From: Spirochaetales bacterium
GTDB taxonomy: Bacteria; Spirochaetota; Spirochaetia; SZUA-6; JAFGRV01
Reading direction: 5' to 3'
DNA: 43,344 bases
Assembly (NCBI GenBank): GCA_016928415.1
Contig: JAFGKU010000194.1
Coordinates: forward strand, 1-43,344
In this document: positions 32,692 to 40,568 of the stretch, piece by piece
Layout: every line of letters starts with the position of its first letter
How positions within the stretch are numbered: the stretch's first letter is position 1
Translations under genes and position numbers: made by a program
The notes under the pieces: model-generated
Database searches by the model: none
What the model was told of the DNA's origin: nothing
What the model saw: the letters and a program-made list of their open reading frames with translations, nothing else

Positions 32692-33123
32692 TCAAGCCTT
32701 CGTAAGCTGCCCGATTCCCCTGTCATTGGGTTTGCGGGTCAGGTCCGGACCTTTCAACTCGCAGACGGCAATTTCCGCGAGGTAGAGAACCCGGCATCCC
32801 TTTTCCAGGTGCCCTGCCCAGGCCTGTTCGGTATCCGAGACCGCCATGTGGAGGTGTGGAGTACCATTGGCGATTATCCCGTCAATGGAAGCCACTTCAA
32901 GGGGCGTATCTTCAAACTTCCTGAAATATTCTTCAGGAGGGTAGCCGGTGGTCGTGACCATGTGCAGGACGCAGCGGTCAAGCGTTCCTATGCCCGAAAC
33001 AACCACGCCATTGGTAATTTTCTCCTCACGGACCGCCCGGGATATACCTTCTAACAGGTCTTCACCGGGGTCCAGCCGCAGAATGATTGTCCTGCCCATG
33101 GCAGGCATCGTGATGGATTCCAT
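32692..33123 (-). CDS. PPC/DUF296 domain protein
   Basis: 143-residue single-domain PPC (plant and prokaryote conserved, DUF296) protein. Recognisable blocks are ILRLDPGEDLLEGI near the start, the glycine-containing GVVVSGIGTLDRCVLH, and the histidine pair HLHMAVSD (about residues 90-97), which in family structures lies near a bound metal, followed by GHLEKGCRVLYLAEIAV. Bacterial members are usually described as DNA-binding-like but their function is poorly known. It starts 12 bases after the RraA-family stop and is clearly in the same operon, so a metabolic accessory role with that enzyme is more likely than a chromatin role. Confidence 0.87.
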   Translation of the reverse strand: MESITMPAMGRTIILRLDPGEDLLEGISRAVREEKITNGVVVSGIGTLDRCVLHMVTTTGYPPEEYFRKFEDTPLEVASIDGIIANGTPHLHMAVSDTEQAWAGHLEKGCRVLYLAEIAVCELKGPDLTRKPNDRGIGQLTKA

Positions 33124-33135
33124 GCTTACCTCCGG

Positions 33136-33831
33136 TTAAATGACGGTCTCGTCGAGTATCATTCCTATTTTTTCATACAGTTTTTTCCGTTGTCCCTTGT
33201 CCGCCGTCAATTCCCTGCGGGCATATTTGGCCACGTCCAGAGCCATTTTTTCAGGCACGACAATGACGCCGTCCCCGTCCGCGACAACGACATCGCCGGG
33301 ATGGACAAGCACCCCGCCCACGCTTACCGGTATGTCATGCGCATCGAACTTAAGGCGTCCCTGAACCATGGTCTGTGCAATCGAGCGGGACCAGAAGGGG
33401 ATTTGCTCAAGGATGATCTCGTCCGTGTCCCTGACGCCTCCATTGGTAACGAGTCCCCGCGCGCCGTTGCTGAATGCATGGAGGGAGTTGTTGGATCCCA
33501 TCAATCCCGCGGATAAGCCGCTCTGGTCTATGACGATGAAATCACCCGGTTCAATCATGTCGATCCAGGGATAAGGACAGATTTTTTCATAATACATACC
33601 CACCCATTCGGTGTATTCATCCGGTGTCATGGCCGGAACCGTTTCCTGGTAAGGCAGGTACCGCAGCGTTTTGGCAATGCCGAAAGCCCTTGTCCTGAAC
33701 AGCGGCCGGATGCCGTTGTCAAGCGAACCGTAATGGTGCATCCCGTTCCAGTCCATACCGTCCCGTACGTCGGCGACCCGCAAACCCTCAAACACTTCGA
33801 GAAGTTCTTTTTTTCGCTCTTTGGTTAACAT
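33136..33831 (-). CDS. RraA/HMG-aldolase family protein
   Basis: 231-residue member of the RraA fold, which includes 4-hydroxy-4-methyl-2-oxoglutarate/4-carboxy-4-hydroxy-2-oxoadipate aldolases, oxaloacetate decarboxylases and the RNase E regulator RraA. The substrate-binding arginine and metal-site aspartate are in the conserved GLVTNGGVRDTDE (about residues 130-142), and GDVVVADGDGVIVVP is the typical C-terminal block. It is longer than true RraA (about 160), so an enzyme is more likely than an RNase inhibitor. AAGGAG lies before ATG 33831. It shares an operon with the PPC protein and is preceded by a promoter overlapped by an inverted repeat, suggesting a repressor that responds to its substrate. 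Confidence 0.87.
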   Translation of the reverse strand: MLTKERKKELLEVFEGLRVADVRDGMDWNGMHHYGSLDNGIRPLFRTRAFGIAKTLRYLPYQETVPAMTPDEYTEWVGMYYEKICPYPWIDMIEPGDFIVIDQSGLSAGLMGSNNSLHAFSNGARGLVTNGGVRDTDEIILEQIPFWSRSIAQTMVQGRLKFDAHDIPVSVGGVLVHPGDVVVADGDGVIVVPEKMALDVAKYARRELTADKGQRKKLYEKIGMILDETVI

Positions 33832-33857
33832 GCATTAACTCCTTAAATTTGTAAAAG

Positions 33858-33898
33858 TTATACAAAAAGAAAAAGCAACATATAAAAATTTTGTATAA
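33858..33898. promoter_or_regulatory. Inverted-repeat operator candidate before the RraA/PPC operon
   Basis: TTATACAAAA (33858-33867) and its exact complement TTTTGTATAA (33889-33898) flank the putative -10 box. A second smaller palindrome, TTGTA (33849-33853) with TACAA (33861-33865), overlaps the first arm. The position around the promoter fits a repressor site. Confidence 0.45.
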
Positions 33899-33910
33899 AG
33901 GCATTCACAA
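33882..33910 (-). promoter_or_regulatory. Promoter of the RraA/PPC operon
   Basis: Minus strand TTGTGA (33910-33905), 17 bases, TTTTAT (33887-33882). The leader of about 44 bases contains AAGGAG. One arm of the inverted repeat lies in the spacer and the other just after the predicted start. Confidence 0.4.
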
Positions 33911-34050
33911 AAACATTATTTTATTTTAATGTCGGCATGAAACCGGGTTATCAATATGGTAAAATGCGACAGTATGGTACTCTATGTATCACCGGTAATA
34001 ATACATATTATTTGTATTTAATATTTTAATAAATTCAGGCGGGGACGCAC

Positions 34051-34955
34051 ATGACGGTGACAAAGAAAATGGAGGCGTATTTGGAAGCGTATGGCAAAAG
34101 ATGGCCATTAAGCGGGTCAATTCTTGCGGCTAAAGACGGTAAAGTTCTGTTCAGGAAAGGTTACGGTTACGCGAATATCGAGCATCAGGTTCCTAATTCA
34201 CCGAAGACCAGTTTCCATGTAGGTTCCATTTCCAAGATGTTTACCGCCATGGGAATCGCAATACTGCATGAAGACGGCCTTCTGAATATTGATGACCCCA
34301 TCAATAAACACCTTTCCGATTATTATCAATTTGACAGCGCCATTACAATACGTCATCTTCTCAACCACACATCCGGAATTTTCTGTTACTGCAAGCTATA
34401 TGAATTCCTGACAATGCTCAGCAGGCAGAATTTATCCCATAAGGAAATTATCGGCTTGTTCTGTGACCGTCCGCTTAATTTCAAACCCGGTACGGATTAC
34501 TCCTACTGTAGTTCCGGGTATTACCTTTTAGGTGTGATTGCCGAAAAAGTTTCAGACATGCCGCTTTCCGATCTGCTCGGCGAAAAGATATTCAAACCTT
34601 CGGGAATGCTCAATACGCTTTTGGATAACGGAATGAGCATCATTCCCAATATGGCTTACGGCTATACCAGGAACCATAGGGATACGGTAAGAAATGCAAT
34701 TTATGATTTATCCTTTTCGGTGAAAAACCCGAAGTACCTGTCAGGCCCAAACCAATTCAATTGGATCAGAAAATTTACCGGGAATATATGGGAGTATATG
34801 AAGGAAACGGCATTAAGGCCGAAGTAACACTGTTTGGAAAACAGATGGGATTTATATTCCGGGAAAAATACATAAATACTTTCTATCCCGTTTCTGAAAC
34901 CGTTTTCCATGATGAGCTGGAGGACAAAGAGTATCATTTTTATAGAAACGAATAG
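34051..34955 (+). pseudogene. Serine hydrolase (beta-lactamase family), broken by deletion and frameshift
   Basis: The 5' part (34051 to about 34715) encodes a class C beta-lactamase-like serine hydrolase. The catalytic SISK lies in FHVGSISKMFTAMGIA and LLNHTSGI follows; YCSSGYYLLG replaces the YSN-type motif. The frame then goes out of register near 34707-34720 and stops at 34827. The next frame, from about 34722 to 34955, encodes KPIQLDQKIYREYMGVYEGN and EVTLFGKQMGFIF, which is the typical C-terminal lipocalin-like/DUF3471 domain. The roughly 100 residues normally between these parts, which carry the HxG motif, are absent. This is best explained by an internal deletion with an out-of-frame join. 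GGCGGGG lies before the ATG. Confidence 0.82.
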
Positions 34956-35018
34956 AATGAATTATGCTTTCTTGGAGCTAAAAAGATCCGGGACATATAA
35001 AATAGCGAACGGCATTCC

Positions 35019-35441
35019 TCACTTAAGCCGCTTACCGAAAGGGATCACATCATCCCTCGAAAACCCGATCCTCTCATAGAAGGCAGCCACCCCTTTGTTG
35101 GATGAACGCACCTGGAGGTTGATTTTCAGGCATCCCAGTTTTTTCAGTTCCTCCTCTGCATGAAGCATAAGACGTTTGCCGTAACCCTTAAACCTGAGGT
35201 CAGGCGCCACGCAGAGAAAATTGATCCAGCCCCGGTGTCCTTCGTACCCGGCCATAACCGTTCCCACAATTTTTCCGGAAAGGGTCGCCACGAAAAAAAG
35301 TTCCGGCTGGAAGTCTGTTTTCCGCTCGATGTCAATGGCAGGATCATTCCAGGCAACAAGGAGTTTACTCTGCTTCCAAAGGGCAATCACTTCCGCCTGG
35401 TCCGATGCATTGTAAATCCTGATGGAAAAACCGGAAGTCAT
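35019..35441 (-). CDS. GNAT-family acetyltransferase (YpeA-like)
   Basis: 140-residue acetyl-CoA-dependent N-acetyltransferase. The acetyl-CoA pyrophosphate loop is FKGYGKRLML (variant of R/QxxGxG/A) after the NFLCVAPDLR strand. The C-terminal part LQVRSSNKGVAAFYERIGF is typical GNAT motif B. The opening IRIYNASDQAEVIALWKQ and the ERKTDF segment resemble YpeA-type proteins. The substrate is unknown. Its ATG overlaps the stop of the apgM-like gene (ATGA), so it is third in an operon with threonine-pathway genes, which may hint at an amino acid or derived substrate. Confidence 0.88.
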   Translation of the reverse strand: MTSGFSIRIYNASDQAEVIALWKQSKLLVAWNDPAIDIERKTDFQPELFFVATLSGKIVGTVMAGYEGHRGWINFLCVAPDLRFKGYGKRLMLHAEEELKKLGCLKINLQVRSSNKGVAAFYERIGFSRDDVIPFGKRLK

Positions 35442-36625
35442 TTGAAAAAATACTCCATCAAGCGGTATCCCGGGGAAATAAAAACATCCGATCCGGATGC
35501 GTTTTTTTCCGTGAACCCGCCAAAGCCGTTCGGTTTTACGTCCGATCCGGCCATGCAGAACAGCACGGGTTCTCCCACATGGGTTTTAATGGAACAGGGT
35601 GTCGGATGGTCGGGAAGGGCGAGGATCCTGTATCCGGCGGCTTCCTTTTCGAGGTAATCCAGGACAGGACCGATGATCTCCGCATCGATCCTTTCAATCG
35701 ACTCGATCTTATCGTCCACGCTCCCGTTATGCCCCGATTCATCCGGCGCCTCTACGTGCACGCAGACCAGGTCGTGGTTTTTCAAAGCCCTGATGGCCGC
35801 CTCACCCTTGCCTGAATAATTCGTGTCCACGAAACCGGTGGCCCCGTCAACGGCAATATAGTCGAATCCCATCAAAAGACCGATACCCTTGACAAGATCT
35901 ACTGCCGTTATCACGGCTCCCCTGGCATGGTAGGTCTGTTCGAATGACGGAAGCCGGGGCGTCGTTCCCTGTCCCCATAACCAGATATGGGTGGCGGGGT
36001 TCTTCCCCTCCCGCCTCCTTTTAACGTTCACCGGGTGTTCTTCGAACAACTTTTCGCTTTTCCTGATCAGGGAAACAAGGAATTCGGAACCTTTGCCGGA
36101 AGGATAATAGGGCTCCACCTGCTTGTCCGAAATGTCGTGCGGGGGCGTCGTCCTGACGTCCGTCTCTTTTTTTAGAATCATGAGATTTCTGTAGCTGACT
36201 CCGGGATAAAAACGGATACCATCGGAGCCGAATTCGGCATTCACCGCTTCCATCAATGCCGCCGCCTCGGCGTCGCTGATTCCCCCTGCCGAATAGTCCT
36301 TCATGACGCCGTTTTCAATGGTCACCAGGTTACAGCGAAAGGCCCATTCCTCCGCGGACAATTTTATTCCCCTGGCAACCGCCTCAATCGGAGCCCGGCC
36401 CGTATAGTACTTTGCCACATCATTACCGAGCAGGGACATGATGGCTACATCGGAACCGGGCGGCATCCCCTCAGGAACGTTTTGAACCCTGCCCAGCACA
36501 CCGTGCCTTACCATCCGGTCCAGGTTTTCGGTCTTCGCCGCCTCGAGCGGAGTTCTTGAGTTCAGGGAATCGATCGGGTAATCGGCGGCGCCGTCCAGAA
36601 TGATAATAACGCGTTTATCCTGCAT
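35438..36625 (-). CDS. ApgM-like protein, proposed homoserine kinase
   Basis: 395-residue member of the alkaline-phosphatase superfamily, in the group annotated as cofactor-independent (archaeal-type) phosphoglycerate mutase. The metal-site motifs are IIILDGAADYP at the N-terminus, PPGSDVAIMSLLGND with the nucleophile-type serine, and the C-terminal HVEAPDESGHNG and LPDHPTP. A subgroup of this family (TIGR02535) is proposed to be an alternative homoserine kinase because it neighbours threonine genes. Here it starts one base after the stop of homoserine dehydrogenase, with GGAGG before its ATG. No classical ThrB is present in the window. The homoserine kinase role is an inference from context; glycolytic mutase activity is the alternative. 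Confidence 0.87.
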   Translation of the reverse strand: MQDKRVIIILDGAADYPIDSLNSRTPLEAAKTENLDRMVRHGVLGRVQNVPEGMPPGSDVAIMSLLGNDVAKYYTGRAPIEAVARGIKLSAEEWAFRCNLVTIENGVMKDYSAGGISDAEAAALMEAVNAEFGSDGIRFYPGVSYRNLMILKKETDVRTTPPHDISDKQVEPYYPSGKGSEFLVSLIRKSEKLFEEHPVNVKRRREGKNPATHIWLWGQGTTPRLPSFEQTYHARGAVITAVDLVKGIGLLMGFDYIAVDGATGFVDTNYSGKGEAAIRALKNHDLVCVHVEAPDESGHNGSVDDKIESIERIDAEIIGPVLDYLEKEAAGYRILALPDHPTPCSIKTHVGEPVLFCMAGSDVKPNGFGGFTEKNASGSDVFISPGYRLMEYFFK

Positions 36626-36626
36626 T

Positions 36627-37967
36627 CTACGCCTCCAGGAATTCGGGGTATTCTTCCACGATTCCTATGCAGACGGTTTCCGCCTTGACGACATCAAGGT
36701 TGTCAATCTCCTTCAACGCTTCCTTCAGGCTCCCTTCCCTGGCAGGATGTGTCGTAATAATGACAGGCACACCGCTCACGGAAGGATCGGTACCGTGCGG
36801 TTCCTTCTGTAATACCGAACTGATGCTGATGTTATGTTTCCCCAGCCTGTCGGCGATCTTGGCCAACACCCCCGGTCTTTCATCGGCCATTATTCGCAAG
36901 TAAAAACGGCTGATATTGTCGTCTATGGAAAGCTGAACGGCAGGCCGGCACAGGTCCGGCCAAAGGTTCAGATGTTCAAAATCCTTCTCCGTTTTGCCCA
37001 TGGCCGTCTGCAGGAGGTCCGTGATGATTGCCGAAGCGGTCGGTTTGGGCCCGGCGCCGCGGCCGTAGTACATGGTATGGCCTGTCGCGTGGCCGTACAC
37101 ACTGATCGCATTGAAAGGCCCGGATACCCAGGCCAGTGGATGCTCCTTTGAAATAAAGGCCGGACGGACATAGAGAATCAATCCCTTTTCCTGCCTTTGC
37201 GCAATTGTAAGGAGCTTGACCACGTAACCGAGTTCCTGCCCGTAGTCAATGTCACATAACTGGAGACTGTCTATTCCTTCCACCGCCAGTCCTTCAAAAT
37301 CAACCTTCTGGCCGAATGCGAGGGAGGAAAGGATGGCGAGTTTATGCGCCGAATCAACTCCTGACACATCCAGGGTCGGGTCCGCTTCCGCCAGGCCGGC
37401 CTTCTGGGCTTCCTTCAAGGCATCATCGTAGGAAATTGAACGCCGGGTCATGGCCGTCAGGATGTAATTACTCGTTCCGTTTACTATACCGTAGAGGGCA
37501 TCTATCCTGTTGGCAATCAAGCCGTCTGTCAGCGCCCTGATAATGGGAATGCCGCCGCCGCAGCTTGCCTCGAAAGAGATGGTAACCCCTTTATCCCTTG
37601 CAAGGGATAAAAGGGATGTGCCGTGATGGGCTATCAGCGCCTTATTGGCGGTTACAATGTTCTTCCCCGCCTTGATGGCTTTTTCCATCAACTCCTTTGC
37701 CGTCGTCGTACCGCCCACGAGTTCAATTACCGTATCCACGGAATCATCATCCAGGACCTTTGAATAATCGGTACAAAATAATTTTTTATCCAGACCAAGC
37801 TTCTCGGCATGGGCGAAATTGACATCCACTATGTATTTCAATGCCAGGTCGCAGTTATGGCGCCGTGTAAACTTTCCTTTTTCATTTGTCAGCATGAGGG
37901 CAACGGCTCCACCTATTGTACCGCATCCCAACAGGGCTATATTCGAACTAACGGAATTCGGGTTCAT
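36627..37967 (-). CDS. hom: Homoserine dehydrogenase with ACT domain
   Basis: Reduces aspartate semialdehyde to homoserine in threonine/methionine synthesis. The NAD(P)-binding fingerprint LLGCGTIGGAVA opens the protein. The catalytic-domain block VTANKALIAHHG and the SFEASCGGGIPII segment are intact, as is the LAEADPTLDVSGVDSAHKLAIL signature. A C-terminal ACT domain (FYLRIMADERPGVLAKIADRL, about residues 355-375 onward) predicts feedback control by threonine. 446 residues is usual for the long form. ATG 37967 has GGAGAG upstream, and a strong promoter lies at 38000-38028. First gene of the hom/apgM-like/GNAT operon. Confidence 0.96.
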   Translation of the reverse strand: MNPNSVSSNIALLGCGTIGGAVALMLTNEKGKFTRRHNCDLALKYIVDVNFAHAEKLGLDKKLFCTDYSKVLDDDSVDTVIELVGGTTTAKELMEKAIKAGKNIVTANKALIAHHGTSLLSLARDKGVTISFEASCGGGIPIIRALTDGLIANRIDALYGIVNGTSNYILTAMTRRSISYDDALKEAQKAGLAEADPTLDVSGVDSAHKLAILSSLAFGQKVDFEGLAVEGIDSLQLCDIDYGQELGYVVKLLTIAQRQEKGLILYVRPAFISKEHPLAWVSGPFNAISVYGHATGHTMYYGRGAGPKPTASAIITDLLQTAMGKTEKDFEHLNLWPDLCRPAVQLSIDDNISRFYLRIMADERPGVLAKIADRLGKHNISISSVLQKEPHGTDPSVSGVPVIITTHPAREGSLKEALKEIDNLDVVKAETVCIGIVEEYPEFLEA

Positions 37968-37999
37968 TTTTCACTCTCCAATCATGAAATCGTCCGTCA

Positions 38000-38028
38000 A
38001 TGCTATGCAAGCCGCTTAAAATTGTCAA
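38000..38028 (-). promoter_or_regulatory. Promoter of the hom operon
   Basis: Minus strand TTGACA (38028-38023), 17 bases, TAGCAT (38005-38000). The leader is about 26 bases, too short for an attenuator peptide or riboswitch. Confidence 0.65.
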
Positions 38029-38050
38029 GGTAAAACGGGTAACAATGGCA

Positions 38051-38096
38051 CCCCTAAAACAGGGGTTTTTTTGAATTCCCGTATGGAATTTCCCCT
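38051..38096 (+). terminator. Terminator-like hairpin with competing fold
   Basis: CCCCT (38051-38055) pairs with AGGGG (38061-38065), followed by seven T. A second CCCCT (38092-38096) can pair with the same AGGGG, assisted by AATTCC (38074-38079) with GGAATT (38085-38090). It lies in the divergent spacer between hom and the secreted-protein gene, so it may be an attenuator for the latter or an insulator. Confidence 0.4.
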
Positions 38097-38156
38097 ATAA
38101 ACATATTATATTTCTATCTGGGAATTTTATCATTAACCTTTTTTCGGAGGATGATT

Positions 38157-38831
38157 ATGAAAAAGAGTGTTTTTGCGTTTCTTTTAATGTCGGCAATAGC
38201 CGTTCTCTGCTATTCGGCCGAATCATCATTCACGTACGAATTAACCCAGAATGATGTAAGTGATTTTCTTTCATTCGTTGATGACTATGTTACCATGGCC
38301 GCCAAATTTATTCCCGATGCCGGCACAAAATCGATTCCGGACATTGTTTTTTCAGACAACAAAAAACTGCTTTCCTCTACGGAAAATTACCTGAAAACAG
38401 CGAACAAGAAGTTAAAGCTGAAAAGCAAATGGGATTATACGAAATTGATTAATTTCATCACAACGGTAACGATTTCGCTGGATGCCATCAATTATTATGA
38501 AGAATGGGGATACCCGGAAGAAACGGGAGCGGATGACGTTATGGAATCGGAAGATGACGAAACGGAAGTCGATACGAGTTCCCTGGACCCGTATATTGAA
38601 ATTCCCAAGGTGGTCCTGGATATAGCCCAAAAAAACAAAGCGACGCTTGAAAAATATTTCCCGTCAATGAATAATATGATGGACGATATGAACATAGAGG
38701 GCCTGGATTCCGACGAGCCTGCCGATACGGTAACTCCGGACACAATGGATGACAACAGTTCCGAAGCGGATATAGAGAATGACGATGCGGTCCCATTGGA
38801 TGATATGGAGGATATCGATATGGAGGAGTGA
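38157..38831 (+). CDS. Secreted acidic protein of unknown function
   Basis: About 224 residues. The N-terminus is a signal peptide (MKKSVFAFLLMSAIAV, then CYSAES). The cysteine at 18 lies in AVLC, which is a poor lipobox by common rules but could be tolerated in spirochaetes, so export as a lipoprotein is possible. The mature part to about residue 150 is helical and mixed. The last 75 residues are very acidic (for example DDNSSEADIENDD, ending EDIDMEE), suggesting calcium binding or disorder. ATG 38157 is preferred to ATG 38151 because CGGAGG lies at proper spacing from the former. mutY starts 49 bases after its stop. No family recognised. Confidence 0.78.
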   Translation: MKKSVFAFLLMSAIAVLCYSAESSFTYELTQNDVSDFLSFVDDYVTMAAKFIPDAGTKSIPDIVFSDNKKLLSSTENYLKTANKKLKLKSKWDYTKLINFITTVTISLDAINYYEEWGYPEETGADDVMESEDDETEVDTSSLDPYIEIPKVVLDIAQKNKATLEKYFPSMNNMMDDMNIEGLDSDEPADTVTPDTMDDNSSEADIENDDAVPLDDMEDIDMEE

Positions 38832-38880
38832 GCGGAAAATTCCGGAACAGGAGAACAGACCGGCGTTACCGGTATTTATC

Positions 38881-39933
38881 ATGAAAAAAGGCACCCATAC
38901 TGATAAAAAACAGACTGCCTGGATCCATACTGTTAAAAAGCTGACTGCCTGGTTCCATACGGAAAAACAGGCGTATCCGTGGCGCAGGGAGAGGACGCCG
39001 TATTCTGTCTGGATTTCCGAGATCATGCTCCAGCAGACCACGGTGGCAACGGTAATTCCCCGCTACCATCAATGGATGGAAAAATTCCCCTCTCTGGAAG
39101 CATTGGCAAAATCAAACGAACAGGAAGTCCTTCGGGAATGGGAAGGGCTTGGCTATTACTCCCGGGCTAAAAATATCCTGAAAACGGCGGTAATCCTAAA
39201 CGAGAAAACGGGGTTCCCTTCAACACCCGGGGAACTCACCGCCCTGCCCGGTATAGGGCCGTACACGGCGGCAGCCATCTCAAGCATTGCCTTCGGCAGG
39301 CCGCACCCGGTTATGGATGCCAATGTAAAAAGGGTTTTCTGCAGATTCCTGCACTTCAAAACATTGAATTCGGAACAAGAAAGGGAAATAACCCGGACAC
39401 TCAATACATGGATCCGGATGACCGAGCCGGGGCCGTTTAACGAGGCGGTCATGGAACTGGGCCAACGGATATGTGTCAAGAAGAACCCTTCCTGCAGCTT
39501 TTGCCCCTTGGGTGATGGATGCCTTGCTTATAAACGGGGGGATCAAAATTCCATTCCGGAAGTGAAATCAAAAAAATACAGGGCGCACGAAAGCTCCGTT
39601 TTTCTTTTAACGGACAGCAGGAAGCTGCTTATTAAGCAGTCGCGGGGAAACCTTTTAAAGGGCCTTTGGCTCCTGCCAAAAGTTCCCCACACGGATGATA
39701 AGGGCAGGGAGGTTTTTATTAAAAAACATCTGGCACGGGAGTTTTCACTCGTCGGGGAATTCAAACCGTTGATTCATGCCTATACGATCAACCGGGAAAG
39801 GCTGTATCCTTTCCACTACAAAGTAATTAAGAAAATACACCTTCCGGCGGAAGAATATAGATGGGTGGAAAAAAAATCTCTTTCGAGATACCCATTCCCT
39901 TCTGTTTACCGGAAAATTATACAAAGTTGGTAA
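38881..39933 (+). CDS. mutY: A/G-specific adenine glycosylase
   Basis: DNA repair enzyme that removes adenine mispaired with 8-oxoguanine. The catalytic glutamate is E47 in ISEIMLQQT. The helix-hairpin-helix LPGIGPYTAAAI is followed by the catalytic aspartate in VMDANVKR. The iron-sulfur site is C-X6-C-X2-C-X5-C (CVKKNPSCSFCPLGDGC). A NUDIX-like C-terminal domain, which recognises 8-oxoG, follows. About 350 residues. The start is placed at ATG 38881; longer frames overlap the previous gene. No Shine-Dalgarno is clear. The N-terminus carries extra copies of a ten-residue unit (see repeat at 38895), which lengthen the segment before the first conserved block. Confidence 0.92.
   Translation: MKKGTHTDKKQTAWIHTVKKLTAWFHTEKQAYPWRRERTPYSVWISEIMLQQTTVATVIPRYHQWMEKFPSLEALAKSNEQEVLREWEGLGYYSRAKNILKTAVILNEKTGFPSTPGELTALPGIGPYTAAAISSIAFGRPHPVMDANVKRVFCRFLHFKTLNSEQEREITRTLNTWIRMTEPGPFNEAVMELGQRICVKKNPSCSFCPLGDGCLAYKRGDQNSIPEVKSKKYRAHESSVFLLTDSRKLLIKQSRGNLLKGLWLLPKVPHTDDKGREVFIKKHLAREFSLVGEFKPLIHAYTINRERLYPFHYKVIKKIHLPAEEYRWVEKKSLSRYPFPSVYRKIIQSW
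38895..38954 (+). repeat. 30-bp in-frame tandem repeat at the start of mutY
   Basis: Unit 1 (38895-38924) and unit 2 (38925-38954) are closely similar, and a partial third unit begins at 38955. At protein level they read HTDKKQTAWI, HTVKKLTAWF, HTEKQ. Only the last unit corresponds to the natural N-terminal helix before the PWR motif, so the gene has gained about ten residues. Confidence 0.75.
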
Positions 39934-40035
39934 TTTTAATATAACAGTATACAAACAATTGGCCTATCTGATTTAAAAGCAAACAGACACTTGGCTTATC
40001 TAATATATAAGCATACAAACTTTTGGTTTGGATAG
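39920..40035. repeat. Degenerate tandem repeats of about 32 bp between mutY and apt
   Basis: Two clear copies (39950-39981 and 39982-40013) match at about 26 of 32 positions. Weaker copies precede (39920-39949, overlapping the mutY stop) and follow (40014-40035). Each begins with a TACAAAC-like block and contains TTGG. The array lies between convergent genes and is non-coding. Confidence 0.6.
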
Positions 40036-40040
40036 CTGCC

Positions 40041-40568
40041 TTATTCGGCGTGGTAGTTAATCAGTGTTTTTACAGGGTAGCCCTTGAGAATATCCGCATA
40101 ATTCAGGAAAGGGAGACCGACAATCCCGAATACCCGGGCAACCCTGGCTCCACCCTTGGTTAAAAGTTCGATGGCCGCCTTGAGCGTTCCCCCTGTGGCA
40201 ATCAAATCGTCAATCAAAAGAATATTCTGCGAACTGTCCACATCTTCCTTGTGCACCTCAATGACATCTTCCCCGTATTCAAGCGTGAATTTAACCGAAT
40301 ATGTTTCACCCGGGAGTTTTCCTTTTTTTCTTAACAATATGAGAGGCATCTTCAGCCTGATGGCAAGCGGAGCGCCAAATAAGAATCCACGTGACTCAAT
40401 GACGGCAATGGCATTGACGCCGGAGGAAGCGTACAGCTCCTCCATCTTATCGATACAGTAATTGAACGCCTCCGGTTTCATCAGGATACCGGTAATATCA
40501 TAAAACAGTATCCCCTTTTTGGGAAAATCAGGTATTTTACGAATAGCATTATCCAGGTTGTATTCCAT
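40041..40568 (-). CDS. apt: Adenine phosphoribosyltransferase
   Basis: Purine salvage enzyme converting adenine and PRPP to AMP. The PRPP-binding motif is ILLIDDLIATGGTLKAA (about residues 115-131). The N-terminal IRKIPDFPKKGILFYDIT is the typical Apt opening, and IESRGFLFGAPLA matches the base-recognition segment. 175 residues is normal. It begins immediately at the stop of the flavodoxin-like gene, so the two are co-transcribed from the promoter at 41035-41064. I see no frameshift or missing residue. Confidence 0.96.
   Translation of the reverse strand: MEYNLDNAIRKIPDFPKKGILFYDITGILMKPEAFNYCIDKMEELYASSGVNAIAVIESRGFLFGAPLAIRLKMPLILLRKKGKLPGETYSVKFTLEYGEDVIEVHKEDVDSSQNILLIDDLIATGGTLKAAIELLTKGGARVARVFGIVGLPFLNYADILKGYPVKTLINYHAE

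Noticed and set aside
37968-38150. Threonine or methionine riboswitch/attenuator before hom
   Set aside because: The hom leader predicted from its promoter is about 26 bases, with no room for a leader peptide or aptamer.
39950-40035. Possible CRISPR array
   Set aside because: Copies are directly adjacent without unique spacers, diverge quickly, and no cas gene is present.
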